Source: Zygnema cylindricum
Lineage: Eukaryota > Streptophyta > Zygnematophyceae > Zygnematales > Zygnemataceae
NCBI GenBank assembly: GCA_037447655.1
Contig: JBBHKE010002850.1
Span: 124,001 to 188,000 of the forward strand
Reading direction: 5' to 3'
DNA: 64,000 nt
A model generated the notes under the pieces. It did not search any database. It saw nothing but the letters and a program-made list of their open reading frames with translations, and was not told the origin of the DNA. Shown here in pieces: positions 45,175-57,846 of the stretch; position 1 is the first letter of the stretch, and each line of letters starts with the position of its first letter. The position numbers and the translations under genes were made by a program.

Positions 45175-47342
45175 TGTAGAAGTTAAACTTTATTTTAGTA
45201 TTTTTGAGGTTTTGTAAAAGAGAAAATGCAGAAAAGAAGCAAACGGAGTTTGCCTCTAATGTTGATATTTGAGTATTGTCTAGGTTTGTATCAGAATAGA
45301 AAAGAGCACAGGCAGTCTCCCTCTAACTCTCCTCTCCAAACCCCCACACTTGTCGTAGTCACTAAAGGTTGGATAGGAGGAGCTAGAGCCATGGCTGCCT
45401 AAGCTCACTAGTTAGGTAGATTTACTAAAAGGTACTTGGTGGACAGAGGAATTTATCCTAATACCTGCTGTCTGTTAAGTCAATTGTAGCCGATAGCTTT
45501 ATCCATTTAGTCTATGATTAGTGCTAAGATATAATGGGTTTGATATGTATATAAACATGTACACGTAGGTTTTTCCATTTAACTAGATTACGGTTTATAG
45601 GGCATAGAAACACTTGTACTATTAGTACCGGACATATCAAATAGAACAGACATTTGTTTCGACGGTCCGTATTAAATATTGATATAAATCGGACGGCCGT
45701 GGTAAGCGTCGCCTTCGCAAAAATGACAATTTGGTGGTTTGTGGACTCCGCCACTCCGGATGACACGTGGCAACATCAAACGGGTTTACAGTATCTCCGG
45801 AACGAAAGACAACAAATTTGGATTGACAAATGTCACAGTATGGCGACATCGTACACAGTTCGTACAGAAAGTACTCCGGCATCTGTACTTTATTATACGG
45901 TACAGTCTTGTGATTGGCCAGTACCTTAGTACTAGGGGGTTTTGAGAGGGGTTTGGGATTTAGAATATTTTGGGTAGGTAGTCGCCTCTCCTAGAGAGCA
46001 TCTTGTATAAAAGGCAAACTTTGGCCAGCCATATATATCTATTTACATGACCATTTTCATTAATTCTTTTTGCTGCCGACTCAAAGAAGTCCACGCTACA
46101 CAAGGGTGTAGTCAATCAGAGTTTTTGCCTGCTACGGTGGCTGGATTTCTAAGGGGAAGTCAAAGTGGGTGAATGTGTCCAAAACTCATATTCTAACTTT
46201 GCATTCTGTGGTGGAACTGAGCACACAGAAAGTCTTATTTCACATGGGTGAAGCTGTATTAAGGTTCTGATTGTCAAAGGGTCAATTATTTGGGTTTATA
46301 TAAACTTGGAGTCCGCACTATCTAGATAAGCTTCTTGGGAGCTGCCTACTATGAGAACCAATGGAGGTTTGAGAGTTACATCTAACTCATCTCTTCGGCT
46401 CCCACACTTGTCGCAGTTACTGAAAGATGGAGAAGGAGCTAGAGCTATGGCTCCCTATGCAATCTAGACACGGACAAACATTAGATAGGTAGATTAATCA
46501 AAATAGTGCTTGACGCACCCAGGATTATAACCTTGTACCAGCCGTCCAACAGAGCAGCCAGTAGTCGGTAGCCTTAGCCAATAGTTTAAGATCAAGGTTA
46601 TAGAGTATATGATTTGATAGCTATATAGATATTTAGATGTAGGCTATTTCATTTAACGACATATTTTGACATATATACAGTTTGTGTTGTACGGCGTACA
46701 GAATATCCGAAACGGATACCACACACTTTGTTTCGAAGGAGAAACAAATATGTCGCAAGTATTTATGACGGTTGCGATTGAAATCCGGTTTAATCAGACG
46801 GGCGTGAAGCATGCCAAGATGGCGGAATAGATTTTTGGGGGTTTGTGATTGACGTCACATCGATTAACACGTGGTACAACCACATTAGATAACGGCATCT
46901 CACGAGATTACAAGAACAAAATTTAAAAATGACATGGGTCGATTTGTTGGCTATGTCATACAATGGACGTACAAAAAGTACACCGGCACCTGTACCTTTT
47001 TGTACGACACAGTTTTATCATTGGTGCCGTACTTTAGTAGATAGAGTTTTAGAGAGAGATACGATTTAGAAAAATTTGATAGATAGGACCCTCTCTCACA
47101 GGGAGCTTCTGTACAAAAGGTCAACTTTGACCCTCCATAACGTACTACTCAAGGGAGCAAATTCAAAGATTCTTTTTGCTATAGACTCAAGGGAGTCTTG
47201 CTTTCACAGGGGTGAAGGTGGTGAGAGACTTTGTCTTCCAAGGTGGCGGTAAATTTTACTGAAACACAAAGGGGTAAGGGTTATCTTAGAGGCTTCGTGT
47301 GAGCTGCCTACTTTGAGGACCTTTGGAGGTCTCAGAGTTGCA
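45175..47342 (+). repeat. 5' LTR of C (interrupted)
   Basis: 45175-45259 and 46386-47342 together form a 1042-bp LTR starting TGTAGAAGTTAAAC and ending GAGTTGCA. The sequence between is the solo B LTR and its repeated TCTAA. Confidence 0.9.
45260..46380 (+). mobile_element. Solo B-type LTR with exact target duplication
   Basis: 1121 bp, starting TGTTGATATTTGAGTATTGT and ending GAGAGTTACA, flanked by TCTAA at 45255-45259 and 46381-46385. No internal region, so it is the product of LTR-LTR recombination. Its second leader hairpin is CTACAC, AAGG, GTGTAG at 46096-46111. Confidence 0.95.
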
Positions 47343-47357
47343 GGTTATGGGCCCACC
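47343..47357 (+). other. Primer binding site of C
   Basis: GGTTATGGGCCCACC directly follows the LTR's terminal CA and is complementary to the initiator tRNA-Met anticodon stem-loop (GGGCCCATAACC). Confidence 0.85.
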
Positions 47358-47419
47358 CTCTAAGGTTCCCATCTTCAATGGAACTGGCTTCATGTACTAG
47401 GAAATTATGATGACACGAG

Positions 47420-48411
47420 TGTTGTTCTACAACCACAGTTGTAGGTGGAGGTCTACCAGTAGTAGTGGATGTAGAGATAGACTTCAGCAAAAGCTACTAG
47501 AAATCCTATCAAACAACCAACTTTGATATAACCCAAAAGTGCACACAGTTTCCAAATATCACCAAAATCCACAATAATACAGTATCACGTGTAGTCTGCC
47601 AATTCCCAAAAATTGCAGCCCAATTGAACCAGTATACCATAACATATGACACTTGGAAGTTTCCCAAAAATTGTCCCTTAAAAAGTTAGATCTCCATACT
47701 AGATAAATTACAATTTTGGCTAAGTTTATACTCACAAAGAGTATCTACTGAAAACTAACTAATGCGATGTGTACACCTAGAACAAAAGTACTGTACTACA
47801 CTACGAAAAGGTACCGAATCCGTACACTATTTGTACTGTGAGTACGTCAAATTCCTATTTGGCTACTAAACAAAAATATACTTAGTGGAACACTACATTG
47901 TAATCCGCTAAGTTAAAACTACTTTGTTTCAGATATGCAAATAGATTCTCGTATAGTAGTGTTCAAGGTGCTTAGTCAGCAGTGGATGTTAGCGTCCAGC
48001 CGACGGTTGATCAAGTGCTCCAAGTCACCTTAGATCGTACAAAGTGATGAGTCACTTGTGGTCCCACGTGAATCTCGTCCATTCACTCGATTCACATCTA
48101 CGGTCGTCATTGAATGTTGTACCACTATCTTTGCGGACAATCGGTTGAGTCTCCGTCCTTCCAATTCTTCAACAGTATTCGTTCGATGTGTGACGCGTGG
48201 TAAAGTGTGTCGGCCCTTTCCCGAAAAAACCCGTATGATGTATATTTTCTGACGCGTGTCCTTGCAGAAGTACAATACACTCAAAAGTACTACTGCTACT
48301 GTCACACTAAATGAGGTAAGTATTACAACTTACCTAGACCAAAAATATTATAAGTACTTGGTCTCTCCTCACAGCTCTGTTTACTGAGTATTAAGATTTC
48401 CTATTTCAACA
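47420..48411 (-). repeat. 3' LTR of G
   Basis: It starts TGTTGAAATAGGAAATCTTA at 48411 and ends GTAGAACAACA at 47420. It contains CCCACGTGAATC, a CACGTG core. Confidence 0.9.
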
Positions 48412-48429
48412 CTCCCCTAAATCTTTAGA

Positions 48430-49990
48430 CTCACTTACTCACTTAACCCAACAAACTTTCTGCAATACTTCAACTTAGGAGCAGGAAGAGCTTTAGTTAT
48501 CATATCAGCTACCATCTTTTCATCAGGTGAGTAACTCATTTTTATTACTCTTGCAAGCACATTTTCTCACACAAAGTGTAGTCTAAAATCCATATGTTTG
48601 CTTTTAAAACGATGACTAGGGTTAGAGGCAATGGCAATTGCTGCCTAGTTGTCACACCAGATAACCCGAGGACAAGTTTGCATATACCCAAGTTCCTGCA
48701 AAGTGGCCTTAACCCATAGAAGTTCCTTGAGAGCTGAAGTGGTTGCCATATATTCCGACTCCATCGTGGACTGAGCCGTTACCTTTTGTAATTTGTTGCT
48801 CCAGCAGCAGGTTCCATTCCCAATTTTCAGAACAAAACCGGTTGTTGTTTTCCGGCTTGGCATATCTCCATAGCTAGCATCGCTCTAAGTCTGTAATTTT
48901 ACCTCTCCTCCCCCGAGTATAAGTTTGAGGTTTCGGGTACCTGCCAGGTATCTCAGAACCCTCTTTGCTGCTTCCAAATCTGCTATTTTAGGATTCTAAA
49001 GACTCCTACTTAAAACTCCTACATCTGCAACGATGTCAGGCCTCGTACAATGTATAAAATAAATAAGACTTCCCACTACTTGTTTGTATGGCTTTGTAAC
49101 CATAAACTCTTCCTCCCCTGACTCTAAGCTTTCACTAACCATTATGCCTGAGTCTGATTCACTTCCCTTTAACTTCTGCCTAGCTTCCATGGGAGTTACA
49201 GATCCCTTCACATCTTTCATCTCAAATTTATCTAGCATGTTCCCTATAGCTTCTTTCTGGGTTAGCATAATCAATCTGTTATTTCTATCCCTTTCAACTT
49301 GTTTGCCCAGAATATATTTAGCCTCATTGAGGTCTTTCATTTCAAACTTAGACCTCAAAGCGGCTTTAATACGGTTTATTTCATCTATGGACTTACTTTT
49401 TAGTAAAAGATCATCCACATACACAGCGATATAAAGAATCCCATCTTCCCCTTGTAATACATATACTGAATGATCTCAACTTATTCTTTTGAATCCTAGA
49501 CTAGTCAAAAATTCATCTAACTTCAGATTCCATTGTCTGGGGGCTTTTTCCAGCCCATACAGAGATTTTATCAGTTTACAGACTGACTTTTCTTTTCCTT
49601 TTTTCTTCATACATTTCGGGCTACTGCATATAAATAGTTTCTTCTAACTCTCCATGCAAAAAGGTTGTCTTAACATCCATCTGATGTTTTTCCATGTTTT
49701 CTATAGCAACTTAATTCAACAAAATTCTGACAGTAGGAAATTTGACGACTGGGGAGAAGGTTTCCTCAAAGTCAATACCTTCTTTTTGGTTGTACCCTTT
49801 GGCCACAAGTCTGGCCTTATATCTTTCGATAGTGTTGTCCAGATTCATTTTGAATTTGAAGACCCACTTTCTTTCGATGGCTTTCCTCCCCGGAGGCAGG
49901 TCCACCAGCTCCTGTGTTTGTGCCTCCATAATCGACTTCATCTCATCGTTGGCCGCCTCAATCTAGTGGTTTCTCTCCAGTGATGAGAAG
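48430..49990 (-). pseudogene. Element G RT and RNase H
   Basis: [22 protein letters not shown] and [20 protein letters not shown] (49711-49941), then AVYVDDLLLKSKSIDEINRI with intact YVDD, and FEMKDLNEAKYILGKQVERD (48996-49424). RNase H: GFVLKIGNGTCCWSNK, STMESEYMATTSALKELLW and VIWCDN (48645-48863), then a stop (CAG to TAG) and the KHMDFRLHFV and MVADMITKALPAPK tail. In a copia element this enzyme copies the RNA inside the particle. Confidence 0.87.
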
Positions 49991-49999
49991 GTCTCTTTC

Positions 50000-51560
50000 A
50001 TGGTCATAGGCTCCCTTGATGTTGTAGAAAAAGCAAAGTGAGAACCGGTTTGCAGACGACTGCTAGATCTTCTTCCCCCCGGAAATTCTGAGGCTGAAAT
50101 GGTTGGCAATCTCCGATTTCGTGGTGCAGAAATTGCCACAGAATTGGAAGGTGTAGCAATCTGTTCCTCCGGAGTTTGATGAAGTGGAAAAGCATCCGTA
50201 GCAAGAACAAGCAGTGTAGTAGCAGAAGGTGTTATGGGAGGGAGTTGCACCGAAAAATACACCTGTTGTTGATGATGAAAGATGACATACTCTTGCTCTT
50301 TGTTTTCCGTTGCCTCATCTGTGAGTTTGAAAGATCAACCGAGTCCCGTTTATCTTTTATCTCAATATTTCGAGACACAAAGATTTTTTGTTTATCTAGG
50401 ACATACACTCTATACCCCTTTTCATTATCATCATACCATAAGAGAATTCTTGCTAAGCCTTTGGCTTCCATTTTCCACTTATCTGGTGAGTTATCTAAAA
50501 TATAGTACTTACTCTCAAACACTTTAAAGTGACTAATATCTGGTACCTTTCCTGTCCATAGCTCATAAGGTGTAGTGCTGACAGATCTGATGCTACTCAA
50601 TTCTTTATATAGACCGCACAGTTTAGTGCTTCAGCCCAGAATTTCATATTACCCTTGTCTGCAAGCATAAACCTACCAACCTCTGTTACTGTCCTGTTTA
50701 ATCTTTCAGAAACTCCATTCTGCTCAAGAGTATATCGAACCGTCAGATTGTGACTTATACCTTCATCAATTGAAATTGCTTAAATTTGTTAGAGGTGTAT
50801 TCACCTCCATTATCCGATCTGAACGCCAAGATTGGCACTCCGTGTAGTTTCTCAGCCCAGATTTTATAGTGCTTGAAGTGAGTGAACACTTCACTCTTGT
50901 TCCTCATAAAATAGACTTTTGTCTACCTGGAGAAATCATCAGTGAAAGTGACCATGTACTGTACTCCTCTAGCCGACGGTACTTGGGGTGGGCCGAGGAC
51001 ATCCGAATGAACTAGTTGTAGAACTTTTGTGGATCTGTTTTCCGACTCCAGTGGGAATGGCAATTTATGAATTTTGCCCAGTGAGCAGCCATCGCAGGTT
51101 TTTACTGGCTGAGATGTGAGGGAAACACCTTTAACTTTCCCAGCATTCACCATTTTTTTCAAACTTTCATAATTGATATGTCCTAACCTCTTATGCAATA
51201 ACTCATTTTCAGATGACACACTGGAATACAAAACATCTTTTTCTTTGTATTCAGCCATGTCCATCTTGTACATCTTACTGGCATCTCTTGTTTCGTTACT
51301 GCTGTTTTTCCTAGCTTAGTAACAACCTGTCTCCCCCCTTGCATCTCTTGTTTCGTAACTGCTATTTTTTCTAGCTTACTAACAACCTGTCCCCCCCTTT
51401 TAAGGGTGACCTCAAAACCCTTACTCTCTACTAAAGACATAGAAAAGAGATTCTTTTTAAATTCTGGAACATGTAAAACATTGTGGAGAGTTCTTTCTAC
51501 AGACTTTCCCCCCACATCTACCATTAGAGATACATCACCCCGGGTCGATGACTGGACACT
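50000..51560 (-). pseudogene. Element G integrase and linker
   Basis: The zinc-binding pre-integrase segment is clear: LHKRLGHINYESLKKMV then CDGCSLGKIHK (51273-50923), followed by VHSDVLGPPQVPSARGVQYM and TFTDDFSR; the EQNGVSERLN glutamate block lies near 50.7 kb and the C-terminal TTPYELWTGKVPDISHFKVF at 50600-50232. A ~60-bp tandem duplication at about 51281-51400 interrupts the segment before the zinc domain. Confidence 0.85.
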
Positions 51561-52623
51561 CATGCCACAAGCATAGTAGATATTATTTGGATGAGTTTGA
51601 TTTAAATTTGTAACAATGGCTTTGTCTCAGCACATGTGGGCCGATGCCCCGGTGTCCATGATCCATCCACCGTCTTTAGGACCCTCCATTGCTGCTGCCA
51701 TAGCAAATAACTCCGCATCCTCTTCATCATTGAAGCTCAAAGATGAATCTGCATCATCTGCAAAGGCTGAAAAAAGTGCATTTCCTCGTGGTGGATTGCC
51801 ACAAAAGCCTTGGTGAAACTCGCTTTAATGCCATCCGGGCCAGTATAAACCAGTTTCATTTGCCTTTTTCAGTTTTAGACAGTACATATAACCATGTCCT
51901 TTCTGAGAACAATAAAAACAAGCGTTAGAAGACTGCCTATTTGGCCTTTGTCTGCCCTGATTAAACTGGTTCTGATTCTCATTAAACTGGTTTTGAGTCT
52001 GATTAAATGGGTTTTGTACTCATTAAACTGATTTCTTCCTTCTTATTGGGTACTGAAAGCCTCTTTTTTCTTTTCACCATCAAGGACCTTACTTGTAGAC
52101 TCTTCCTCTAGTATAAGATTGAAAGCTAACTGAAAAGTCCAGTTATAGTTATTATGCCCTTTCAAAGGTGCAGACACTCCCTTCATATGACTACGGAGAC
52201 CTCTAATAAGTAAAGCAGCTTGCTTGAACTCCAGAAAGGTTCCACCAGCTGAAGAGTGTGCATCAATGAGTTCCCTAAACTTATCACAATACTTGGCCAT
52301 AGACCCCCCCGAGTATTTGTAGTCCCATATCCGGTTAGCCACTAAAAGCTCCTCCTAGACGTTCGCCTTTTCATAGGAAGTTTTCAGTGAAGTCCAAATC
52401 TCGCTCGCCTTTTTCATCTCGAGCCAAGACATAACCAAACTCTATGAGATACAAAAAATCAAATTGTTTCGAGCGAAATAGTTATTCTTAGCCCAGCTCG
52501 GATCCGTTTCAGCAAGAGATCCATCCAAGACCCCCATGAAGTCACCAGTTTCAAAAGATGATTCAACCATAGCTGTCTAGTATGCATACTTCTGCCCATT
52601 GAAGACAAGAATTCAGGACGAAA
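51561..52623 (-). pseudogene. Element G Gag and protease active site
   Basis: Gag residues include AKNNYFARNNLIFCI, ANRIWDYKYSGGSMAKYCDK and FRELIDAHSSAGGTFLEFKQ (52342-52043), typical of the UBN2 Gag. The zinc knuckle reads CFYCSQKGHGYMYC (CX2CX4HX4C) near 51.9 kb. The protease motif WIMDTGASAHM near 51.65 kb is intact. Stops break the N-terminal part, several at positions where Trp is usual. Confidence 0.82.
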
Positions 52624-52634
52624 GGCCCATAACC

Positions 52635-53632
52635 TGTTGTTCTACAACCACAGTTGCAGGTGGAGGTCCACCAGTAGTAGTGGATGTAGACATAGACTTC
52701 AGCAAAAGCATCCAGAAATCCTATCAAACAACCAACTTTGATATAACACACAAAGTGTTCACAGTTTCCAATTATCTCCAAAATCCATAATAATACAATA
52801 TCACATGCAATCTGCTAATTCTTAAAATTGGAGCCCAATTGAACCAATATACCACAAGATACAACACTTGGAAGTTTCCCAAAAACTGTCCCTTTTATAG
52901 TTAAATCTCAATACTGGATTAATTACAATTTTGGCTAAGTCCTAACTTTATACTCACAGAGAGTATCTAGTGAAAACTAGCTAATCCGATGTCTACACCT
53001 AGAACAACAGTACTGTACTACACTACGAAAAGGTACCGAATCAGTACACTATTTGTACTGTGAGTACGTCCAAACCCTATTTGGCTACTAAAAAAAATAT
53101 ACTTAGTGGAACACTACATTCTAATCTGCTAAGTTAAAACTACTGTGTTTCAGATATGCAAATATATTCCCGTACAGTAGTGTTCAAGGTGCTTAGTAAG
53201 CAGTGGATGCTAGAGTCCAGCCGACTGTTGATCAAGTGCTCCAAGTCACCTGAGATCGTACAAACTGATGAGTCATTTGTGGTCCCACGTGAATCTCGTC
53301 CGTTCACTCGATTCACATCTACGTTCGTCGTTGAATGTTGTACCACTATCTTTGCGGACAATCGGTTGAGTCTCCGTCCGTCCGATTCTTCAACAATATT
53401 CGTTCGATGTGTGACGCGTGGTAAAGTGCGTCAGCGCTTTCCCGAAAATACCCATATCATATACATTTTTTGATGCGTGTCCCTGTAGAAGTAGAATACA
53501 CTCAAAAGTACTACTGCTACTGTCACACTAAATGAGGTAAGTATTACAACTTACCTAGACCAAAAATATTATAAGTACTTGGTCTCTCATCACTGCTCTG
53601 TTTATTAAGTATTAAGATTTCCTTTTTCAACA
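52635..53632 (-). repeat. 5' LTR of G
   Basis: 998 bp, starting TGTTGAAAAAGGAAATCTTA at 53632 and ending GTAGAACAACA just before GGTTATGGGCC. Confidence 0.9.
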
Positions 53633-55130
53633 AGGAGCTCTATGTGAGAAACGTTTTTGGGGAATAGTGAGTGGACGGGTGAGGCGTCCATCAAGTCTTG
53701 GGATCCCTCCAAGGTTTACAAGAAGCAGATTCACCAAAGATGCAGAAACATTTTCAACAAATGAGACAAAGGAAGGGGAGTTAGTGGATAAAAGAAAGGA
53801 GAAGGAGACGGTCACACCAATAGCAACCGGTTCGGCATTCATGTCACCTATTCCGAGAAACGAGGAGAATGATATCGATGCCTGGGACTACAACAATATG
53901 GCAGCTAAGCACTTCATTCTCCGCCATCTTACTCAAGGGCTTGCATCTCCTCATTTGCAGGTAGAGAGGGCATCCGATCTTTAGGTGGTTCTCATAAGGA
54001 TGTACCGCAATGGTATGATCCAGCAACACCAGTTGGCTGATCAAAAAATAGACGTATATGTATACAAGGGAGGGAAGATGTTGGCTTTTTGTAATGAGCT
54101 TGCAACACTTTTCATGGAGCTAGATAGTGTTGGACAGGTTGAAACCCAAAAGATGAAGGTAAACTGCTTGCTCATGAAGTTATCAGATGAGTTCGAGAAC
54201 ATAGTCAACCGTGTGTAGGACTTGGCGACTCAAGGTGGATTTGGAATTCAGTGGTAGGGATGATTCTCGTTCGAGAAAATACGATTGAGATTCGAAGGGG
54301 AGGAAAAAGTGGGCAAGCCTTGGCAGCTGGGACCAATAGGAGGAACTATGATTCCAGGAAACCGGTCGGAAATTATGAAAAGGGGGGCAAAAAAATCAGA
54401 CCGACGAGTTCGAACCAAGGACTCCCAAGGGTTTGTGCCATTTTTGTAAGAAACCTATGCACTTTATGGCTTAGTGCACTAAGATAACTGATCTGCGATT
54501 AAAAAAAGGACAGACCGGTGGACCCCCTATAGGAAAGAAAATGGCCTTCGTGACATAGGTACATAAGGCCGAATCCGAGGACGAGGACAATGAACTTCTA
54601 TTAGATAAGGAGTTGCAAGCGAAAAACAAGGTCAAAATTCCACGAAAGCATAAATGTGCTTTCGGTGGATTGAAAGGTGAAGCAGACTGGATTGTAGATT
54701 CACGTGCCTCCATGCATATGTGTAAGGATAAACACTAGTTCACTAAGATAAGAAATATTCTCACCGTAGAGATGGAGTACGGGGATGGGAGAATAGTCAC
54801 TACTACTTTTGTAGGATCAGTAGATCTAAAAGTGTTAGTAAAAGGAAAGACATCCATAGTTACATTCTCCGATTTATTGTTAATTCCAGAGCTGAACAAA
54901 AACCTCATCTCTACGTCAATATTAGATGATAAGGGTTTTGACACTAGCATTAGGAAAGGAGTCTTTATAGTTAGTTTTGAGGAGGAAGTTTATTTCAACG
55001 CTAACAAAGGTAGCCAAAAGAAATTCAGGCTCACTTTACGCAAAGTCAAAAAGAAACTTTATTATGTTGGTGTTCATGATATAATGTTGTGGCATAAGAG
55101 GCTTGGGCATGTGAATCTAGATAATTAAAG
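53633..55130 (+). pseudogene. Element C Gag and protease
   Basis: Gag: MAAKHFILRHLTQGLASPHL, then RMYRNGMIQQHQLADQKIDV, YVYKGGKMLAFCNELATLF and LLMKLSDEFENIVNRV (53667-54218), with stops in between. The zinc knuckle near 54.43 kb reads CHFCKKPMHFMA-stop-C. The protease motif is DWIVDSRASMHM, with Arg where Gly is required, so it should be inactive. MEYGDGRIVTTTFVGSVDLK and LLIPELNKNLISTSILDDKG follow (54772-55128). The first gag codons lie before element G, at 47358-47414. Confidence 0.85.
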
Positions 55131-56260
55131 AGAGATGAAAAAGATGGGAGTAAGAGAAGGGATTCAGTTCAGTGAGAGTGAGAATCTAAGTGATTGTAGT
55201 GGATGTGCTCAAGGTAAAGCACACAAATTCTAGATTAGGTACACACAAATATTTGGGGGCGTTAAAGTGCCGTCACCCGAGGGGAAAAGATTTATGATGA
55301 CTATCACCGATGATTGGTCTCGGTATTCCAAGGTGTATTTTTTGAAAAATAAGCCAGAGGTTCATGAATGTTTTAAACAATATAAAGCATGGAGTGAAAA
55401 ACTCCATGAAACCCCAATCAAGAGAGTAACGCGTGACAATAGTGGAGAGTATACCCCTAACCAGTTTGAGCATTTTATGAGGGAAGATAGAGTGCAACAC
55501 GAAAAAGACACTTCTTAGAAATCCTGAGCATAATCGTGTAGCTGGAAGATTAAATAGAACACTGAGTGATAGTGCTAAGAGTATGATGTCAGATAAAAAG
55601 ATAGGAAAGAAGTTTTGGGCCGAAGCAATAAACTGTGCAAATTATCTAAAAAATACAGTTCTTACTTCAGCAGTAAAAGGCCAAACACCTTATGAGAGAT
55701 AGACAGGCCAAAAACCAGATATTTCACACTTAAAGGTTTTCGATAGTCATGTGTTCAGTTTAGACACACATCGGTCAAACTAGAAGTTAGATCGAAAAGG
55801 AAAACCAGGATGTCTACTAGGATATGATGAAGATGTAAAAAGATATAGAGACTATGATCTCAAGAGAGAAGATATAATCCTAGTAAAGCATCTAGTGGTT
55901 ATGGATGAAGGAAAATCTATAGATCCCTTTAAGCATACAAAGACAGTTAGAATCACATTTGAGTCAGAAAAATTTGATGACTGTGAGCTTCCTAACTATC
56001 CACGATTCAAAGAAGATGATGATCTAGCAGATACAGATCAGATCGGGAAGGACCCAAATGTGGAACCCCTAGTATCAACTCTAACCAAAGTCGAACACCT
56101 AGTGGAAATCGACCCGGAATCAAGGGATATGGGAGAAGTAGAAACTGTTCGGAAAAATCCAAAGGAGCCATCTATTCGGCAACCGAGTTTGAGGGAGGAA
56201 GAAGGAGAAGCAAAAGACTGCAAGAGAGACAAGTTAACAATAAGGTAACCAAACTGTCTC
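55131..56260 (+). pseudogene. Element C integrase and linker
   Basis: ITDDWSRYSKVYFLKNKPEV and VTRDNSGEYTPNQFEHFM (55267-55518) keep both Asp residues. After a frameshift the third block reads NPEHNRVAGRLNRTLSDSAK: the catalytic Glu of VAERLNRT has become Gly. The C-terminal core segment (GCLLGYDEDVKRYRDYDLKR) and the acidic linker to about 56248 follow. Confidence 0.85.
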
Positions 56261-57835
56261 ACCTTGATGAACCTCAAGCTTATAATGAGGCAATTACTTG
56301 TCGTGAGAGAAACCGGTGGAAGACAACCATTAATGAGGAGATGGCCTCAATTATGGCGGCCGATACATCGGAATTGGTGGATTGTCCTTGTAACGAAGCC
56401 AATTGGGTATAAGTGGGCATTTAAGCTAAAACCCAACCCTGTTAACACCATTGAGCGCCATTAGACTCTGTTAGTGGCGAAGGGATTTACCCAAAAAGAG
56501 GGAATTTACAACGAGGAGACTTTTGCTCCAGTCATCAGGTTTCCTTCAGTTCGGATACTTCTCAGTATAACGGCAACAGAAGACATAGAAGTGCATCAGA
56601 TGGACATGAAAACGGCCTTCCTACATGGAGAGTTGGAAGAGGAGATTTTTTTGCGACAGCCCGAGGGATTTGTGGAGCAATGGGAAAGTGCAAGGTATGC
56701 CGATTAATCAAATCTTTGTATGGGGTGAAACAAGCACCCCGACAATGGAACAAGAAGCTCGATGAGTTGTTTATAGGTTTGGGATATATACGGATCAGCT
56801 TAGATCACTCGATTTATTTGTTTGAAGATTAGGAAGGAATTATTTTTTTTGCAATTTATGTTGCTGATTTGCTTATTTTAAATAAATCTATAGATCAAAT
56901 AAATAAGTTGAAAATGATGTAAAAGGAAGATTTGAGATAAATGACATGGAAGAAGCAAGGTATATTTTGGGAATTCACGTAAAGAGAGACAAAGATAGAA
57001 AGATAATAAGATTAACTAAAAATGAGGCCATTGGAAACATAATAGGAAAATTCTAAATGGACAAGGCTAATAGTTGTACCACTCCTATAGAATTAAAAAA
57101 GGGAAGTGAGGGGAGTGTGGAAGAGGGAGTTATAATCTTAGATGATGAGGTAGGCTTGGAAAAGAAAAGATTTATGCAAACCATCCCTTATAGACAAGTA
57201 GTGGGAAGCCTAATATATTTCATGAATTGTACCTGTCCAAACATAGCCATAGCTATACGAGTACGAAGTAGGAGTCTGAATGCTCCCACTATGAAAGATT
57301 GGGAGGTAGCTAAGGGAGTCCTTAGATATCTCAGAGGGACTAGGTATCTATGGTTGAATTTGGGTGGGAACAATACTAACATCACCACTTAGAGTGATGC
57401 CAGCTATGGGGATGCTCCTATGAGGAGATAGACATCTAGATATGTATTGTATGTGGGTGATGGGGCTTGCTGCTGGAGCAACAACCAGCAAAAGGTCATT
57501 GCTCAGTCCACCATGGAGGCTGAGTATATGGCTTCTTGCTGTGCTGTAAAAGAACTAATATGGGTAAAGTCTTTGCTAGGTGAGCTTGGTCATCTTAAGA
57601 GTGGTGTCCAAAAAGTGTATTGTGATAATCAGGTTGCCATTGCCATTTCTGCCAATCCTAAACACATGGACATAAGACTTAGCTTTGTAAGAGAGAAAGT
57701 AGAAAACAAGAAAATCAGTTTGGAGTATAAACCAGATAGTGAAATTGTAGCAGATATGATGACCAAACTTGTGCCTTTTCCTAAACTAATTTTCTCTCGG
57801 GAGAAGTGTGGTTTTAAAATTAAGAGTGACTAGAA
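56261..57835 (+). pseudogene. Element C RT and RNase H
   Basis: RT: VAKGFTQKEGIYNEETFAPV and IRFPSVRILLSITATEDIEV (56474-56707), then an active site YVADLL in place of YVDDLL, so no polymerase activity is expected. RNase H (57057-57833): VVGSLIYFMNCTCPNIAIAI, NTNITT-stop-SDASYGDAPMRR, STMEAEYMASCCAVKELIWV, YCDNQVAIAISANPKHMDIR and VADMMTKLVPFPK. The stop replaces the Trp of TTWSD. Confidence 0.87.
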
Positions 57836-57846
57836 AATAAGGGGAG

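Larger units (their letters stand above)
47420..53632 (-). mobile_element. Ty1/copia LTR retrotransposon G, nested in C
   Basis: On the - strand: 5' LTR 53632-52635, primer site GGTTATGGGCC (52634-52624), gag, protease, integrase, RT, RNase H, purine tract (48412-48428) and 3' LTR 48411-47420. The flanks ACGAG (47415-47419) and AGGAG (53633-53637) match at 4 of 5. The inner 100 bp of the two LTRs differ at about 5 positions. It is the best preserved full pol gene here: DTGA protease, YVDD and most catalytic motifs remain, but stops and frameshifts are present. Confidence 0.93.
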
